Below the pieces are notes generated by a model. That model saw only the letters and a program-made list of their open reading frames with translations, did no database searches and was not told where the DNA came from. Below, piece after piece: positions 60,301 to 64,000 of a DNA stretch of 64,000 nucleotides. Source of the stretch: Epiperipatus broadwayi (Eukaryota > Onychophora > Udeonychophora > Euonychophora > Peripatidae); assembly GCA_028023455.1 (NCBI GenBank), contig JAQFVV010012420.1, positions 6,327,176-6,391,175 of the forward strand, written 5' to 3'. Position 1 is the first letter of the stretch; each line of letters begins with the position of its first letter. The translations under genes and the position numbers were made by a program.

Positions 60301-61990
60301 CAAAGTTTTCAATTAGTAAAGCTCTTTTTCTATATTTATGAAATTATTCAAATTAGCATTAAAAATGATATTAGGAACAGAACAAAAATCGTTTTCTAGG
60401 TTATATTAAAATTATCATTCTCACAATGAGCAGGAGTTAGTTTTATTTTGTTTTGTTTTGTTTATTTCATTTTAAATGAGGTCAACATCAATTTAGGAAT
60501 TAATTAATAGAAAATGGTTTCAAGTTGTTTTCTTTTCAATATTAAAATGAATTCTAAAAACTTATCAATGATCAGTCGAACCATAATTTCACTAAAGATT
60601 AAAAAATAATGAGAATAATTTAGTACAAAGTTCATTCGAAAGTTTTTAATATGTGAAAATGTTATCTTGGCCTTCTCCCCTTTCTTGGAATATAGTTTTT
60701 CAGCACATTTTATAACAATTAATAAATGGACATTGTCCCACTTTCATTTAAAATCTTTGTTACCTTTTAAAATTTTTTCTGACCAGGTTAAGTGTAAGAA
60801 AACTAAAATATTACTGTTTAAGAGAATAATTTTTTTAAAGAATTAATACTAAGTTTTAAAAATTTTAAATAAAGGACAAGCTTCTTTAGATATAGTTTGA
60901 TAAAGTTGAAGAAGAAGAAGAAAATAACCTTTTTTGAAGTGCATATTAGATATTTATAGGTTCAATATTTTGATGGGCAGTTGGTTTGCCATACCATTGT
61001 TTTATGACACCTATAGGGTATTAATTTTATACACCACAGCCAGGAAATAGAAGTAAAATTATCTAATGGTAATTTATTTCAGATTCCACATGACAATTAG
61101 TGAAAGTTTCTAATAGCCTTTGAATAATCTTTTTAATTTATTTAAAATCAATAAAAATAAAGAGATAACTTTTAAAATATTCTGAAAATTATTATTGTTT
61201 TCATTAGAAGCTCATGTATTCATTTATTTTAAATACCTTTTAATAATAATCTGATTATAGTATTATTAGATAAATAAATGGATTTAAATTGAATTCAATT
61301 TCAAAAATAGCATTTTAAAAACTGACAGGTATGCATTTCAATTGACACACTGGGAATTATTCTCTATTTTTTTTTAAATTTAATTTGTCTAATATTTAAT
61401 CTAAGAGCTAATAATTAATTTTCAATATTTTTTAAATAAACTAACTTTACTGTTTTTTAGTTCCTATAGTAGTATTAATTAAACAAATAATTGACTAACT
61501 GTTATAATTAATTTAATACTAACATTTTATCATTAATAGACATTAATTAGTCAATAATTTTTTTAAAACCTAAAGATTAGGTTTGATAGGCCTTACATTG
61601 TATTTAAACTTTTAAATAAAGCATATGGGATTAACTTAAAACATTTTATTTTAACTAGCTTTAATTTTTTAACTGAATATGAGCTAAGTTCCAACTATTA
61701 TCCTATTCTAATCTTATATGAATATTTACTTATGTTAAATGTTAAAGTTATCTCTTACAATGATGTTTATGTTACTATTATTTTATAATAGGTAATCATA
61801 ATTGCTTACACCATCCACCTAAGTTATTAATTAATCATAACTTGTCTAGTCTAGCTTATTAATATTTTTACATTACAATAAATTTTATCCCCTTTCTTTT
61901 TTTCTTCCCTTTTTTTTGTTAACAAAACTTTAAATAAGGCATTCAAATATTATCATGGACAAAGCACAGGTTACAATATATATATATATC
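54355..61990. other. Long AT-rich sequence without recognised genes
   Basis: The run begins with (AT)n. I found no transposon protein, tRNA box pair or long frame in 7.6 kb. Two short G-rich words, GAGCGGGGGGAGA near 55.22 kb and GAGCGGGGGGGAGAG near 58.99 kb, stand out, but the sequences around them do not match. The small frames at 57189 and 59431 are not recognisable. Confidence 0.45.
60143..60264. repeat. Direct duplication with 70-bp period
   Basis: TCACATTTTAATTGTAAGAT and the following bases to TAATTTTCCC occur at 60143 and again at 60213, identical over about 52 bp and separated by an A-rich spacer. Confidence 0.9.
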
Positions 61991-62210
61991 AATATTCACT
62001 AGAATAAAAACTACAAAATTTTAAAAAAATGCCTGTATAAAATTAAAGATTAAAATTCTTTGCTATAGCTAGCTTCGGTATATTCCAGCTAGCTTCGGTA
62101 TATTCCAAGATGGTGGAATATACCGAAGCTAGCTATAGCAAAGAATTTTAATCTTTAATTTTATACAGGCATTTTTTTAAAATTTTGTAGTTTTTATTCT
62201 AGTGAATATT
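61991..62210. repeat. Perfect 97-bp palindrome (hairpin)
   Basis: 61991-62087 and 62114-62210 are exact reverse complements by hand comparison. The 26-base centre (62088-62113) begins with a second copy of the last 20 bases of the left arm (GCTAGCTTCGGTATATTCCA at 62068 and 62088), followed by AGATGG. An RNA from either strand would form a very long hairpin. (TA)n runs lie on both sides. Confidence 0.9.
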
Positions 62211-64000
62211 GTTATTATACTTATATTATTTGATATTATATATATATATATTGTAATGGATGGTAGGCACATCAACGTCCAATATCAGATGATGCCAGTA
62301 AACTTATAGCCTAGAATGTCTTATCAAGAGATATCATTTTAGAATTTACTAGTGAAAATCTTTATTATAAATGCTTAAACACCTATACCATTATTTAAAA
62401 TTGCATCTAGGTCATTGAGAACTGAGGTTCTTTAGAAATACTAATTAGCAAAGCAAGTAACAGTAAATTGGTACTAAAATTAATCTGATAACAAACAAAA
62501 CAACTTTATTAACAGTTCAATATAATAAATTAAATTAATAAATTGAAACTCTTTTAATGTTGGCATAAGTGTTACATTGATTCAATATTATCTCCAAAGA
62601 CTATCCCCAAGCAATCCAGTGGTTTATCTAATTCTGTTAGATATGGATTAGCTAAGTTAAGATGTACATATTTATTTTTCTATGAACTTAAAAGAATAGT
62701 AATTATAAAAAGATTAACTTTAAATATTCACAACATGAAGAGATTACAAAATCAACTTTATACACTATGTACTCAACTCTTGCCACATTAAAAGTAAAAT
62801 AACATAATAAATAAACCTCTTACAACCTAGAGTACAAATTTAAAATCATTATATAAGTGCATATTAAGTTAAAACTCAAATGTGGAAAAATATATTCCCC
62901 TGGGAGAACTGTCTCTAAAACTCAGAATACAATCAAAATTGTCTGTGAGTGATTACACATAAAATCAACTGCATGAGAATTATATATATCATGAGGAGAC
63001 AAATAAATATATATAGAATTGAAAAATGGTGGATTAAATATCAACAGGATTGTTATATAAAATGCAAACACATATATTATAATCCTGAAATAAAATAAAG
63101 ATAGCAAGCTAGCTAAAAGTTTTAGGCACATCAAAATCCATATCAGCATTAGACCACGTACATACAATTCCCTTAAGTTTTTAAATGCATTGTTTAATGA
63201 TTTTGGAATAGCTTCAGAGATAACTTTTGTTAAATTAAATTGAAATTATTTATATATACTTTTAAAAAACTTTTTCTTTAAGAAAGATTGATTTAACTGA
63301 CTAAATTTTGATTATTAAAATCATCTCCATTATTTAACCTCTTTAGGAGAAAAAGAAAAAATTAGAAACAAAATTGATTTTTCTTAAATCTTGAATATTT
63401 AAAGATGTAATTATATAAAATTAAATTTTAAAAGAACACTGTCAAAGATAATGAAAATTTTCAACAGTATCTACACCTTTAAAAATACTAAAAGCATATC
63501 ATGTTATATCAAATACACTAAAATAAATTAAGCATTATAAAGTATAAATATTAAAACTAATTTAACATGAAAGATAAAAAAAATAAATACATAAAATTAC
63601 ATAAATTATATTATAACCTTAAAGATATCTCTAAATATTACTGACTTGCTAAAACTATAATTTCATTAAATCATTCATAAAGTAAATAAACCGATTATCT
63701 CACGTCTAAGACATGGCTCAGAAAATATTTATCTATAAAGGTAGAATTATATTTACATACATCTATTTTCCTATAAACATGATTTAAAGAGAAAGTCCAT
63801 TGTTAGTTCACTAGTAAATTTTTTTTCATTAATGATTTCAAATATTAGTCACAATCAGATTTTATGTTTCAAGGTAGAGTTTGTTTTAAAATTTGTTCAT
63901 TTCACTATTGAAAAGTATATGTTTTAACAGTAAAGTAATTTAATATGTGTTAAGCTGGCTGGCATAGCATTGGATTTTATTCAGCATTGGAAATTTGGCA
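62211..64000. other. AT-rich non-coding sequence
   Basis: TGTAATGGATGGTAGGCAC at about 62253 after a (TA)n run resembles the start of an LTR-like block, as at 18.9 kb, but nothing confirms it. No gene is supported to the end of the window. Confidence 0.4.

Overview
The window looks like repeat-rich, intron-like or intergenic nuclear DNA of an invertebrate animal, most likely an arthropod. It is very AT-rich, and I found no intact host gene, no operon structure and no tRNA or rRNA gene. Every recognisable coding stretch belongs to a transposable element. The LINE protein families, a ZBED5-type hAT transposase, a Penelope-like GIY-YIG endonuclease and tRNA-derived SINEs together indicate a metazoan. 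The arthropod assignment is an inference from remembered similarity of the LINE families and was not tested.

Layout. 0.34-2.25 kb: a decayed Penelope-like element (PLE) fragment between inverted repeats, next to a tandem non-coding repeat of 420 bp that carries a decayed hammerhead-like fold. 4.78-7.94 kb: a complete but dead hAT transposon with terminal inverted repeats, an 8-bp target duplication, an inverted duplication of its BED zinc finger and a nested SINE. 9.7 kb: a second SINE-like remnant. 12.7-13.4 kb: the C-terminal relic of a LINE. 18.9-21.1 kb: a less AT-rich block with a TATA box, possibly a solo LTR. 22.97-26.07 kb: a Ty3/gypsy-type gag-pol pseudogene. 27.4-31.5 kb: fold-back (MITE-like) repeats. 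32.8-35.6 kb: a decayed LINE. 36.8-39.8 kb: the hammerhead-ribozyme array. 40.47-43.6 kb: an RTE-type LINE, the best preserved coding element. 45.5-46.58 kb: a second RTE relic. 46.58-54.35 kb: an LTR retrotransposon with 2.6-kb LTRs and one non-pol ORF. 54.4-64 kb: nearly featureless AT-rich DNA, apart from a perfect 97-bp palindrome at 62 kb.

The most interesting object is the 3-kb array at 36.8-39.8 kb. It has one inverted and six direct copies of a 456-bp non-coding unit. Each copy contains a sequence that folds by hand as a type I hammerhead ribozyme: CUGANGA and GAAAC core boxes, a GUC cleavage triplet, a short stem II, a minimal stem III and a two-part stem I. The whole array lies between 13-bp direct repeats that look like a target-site duplication. 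These are the hallmarks of a retrozyme-like non-autonomous retroelement, a self-cleaving repeat thought to move through circular RNA with PLE reverse transcriptase. A smaller, more diverged relative at 1.53-2.24 kb has the same layout (an inverted partial copy followed by direct copies) and sits beside a PLE fragment. This links the ribozyme repeat to its probable helper class within one window.
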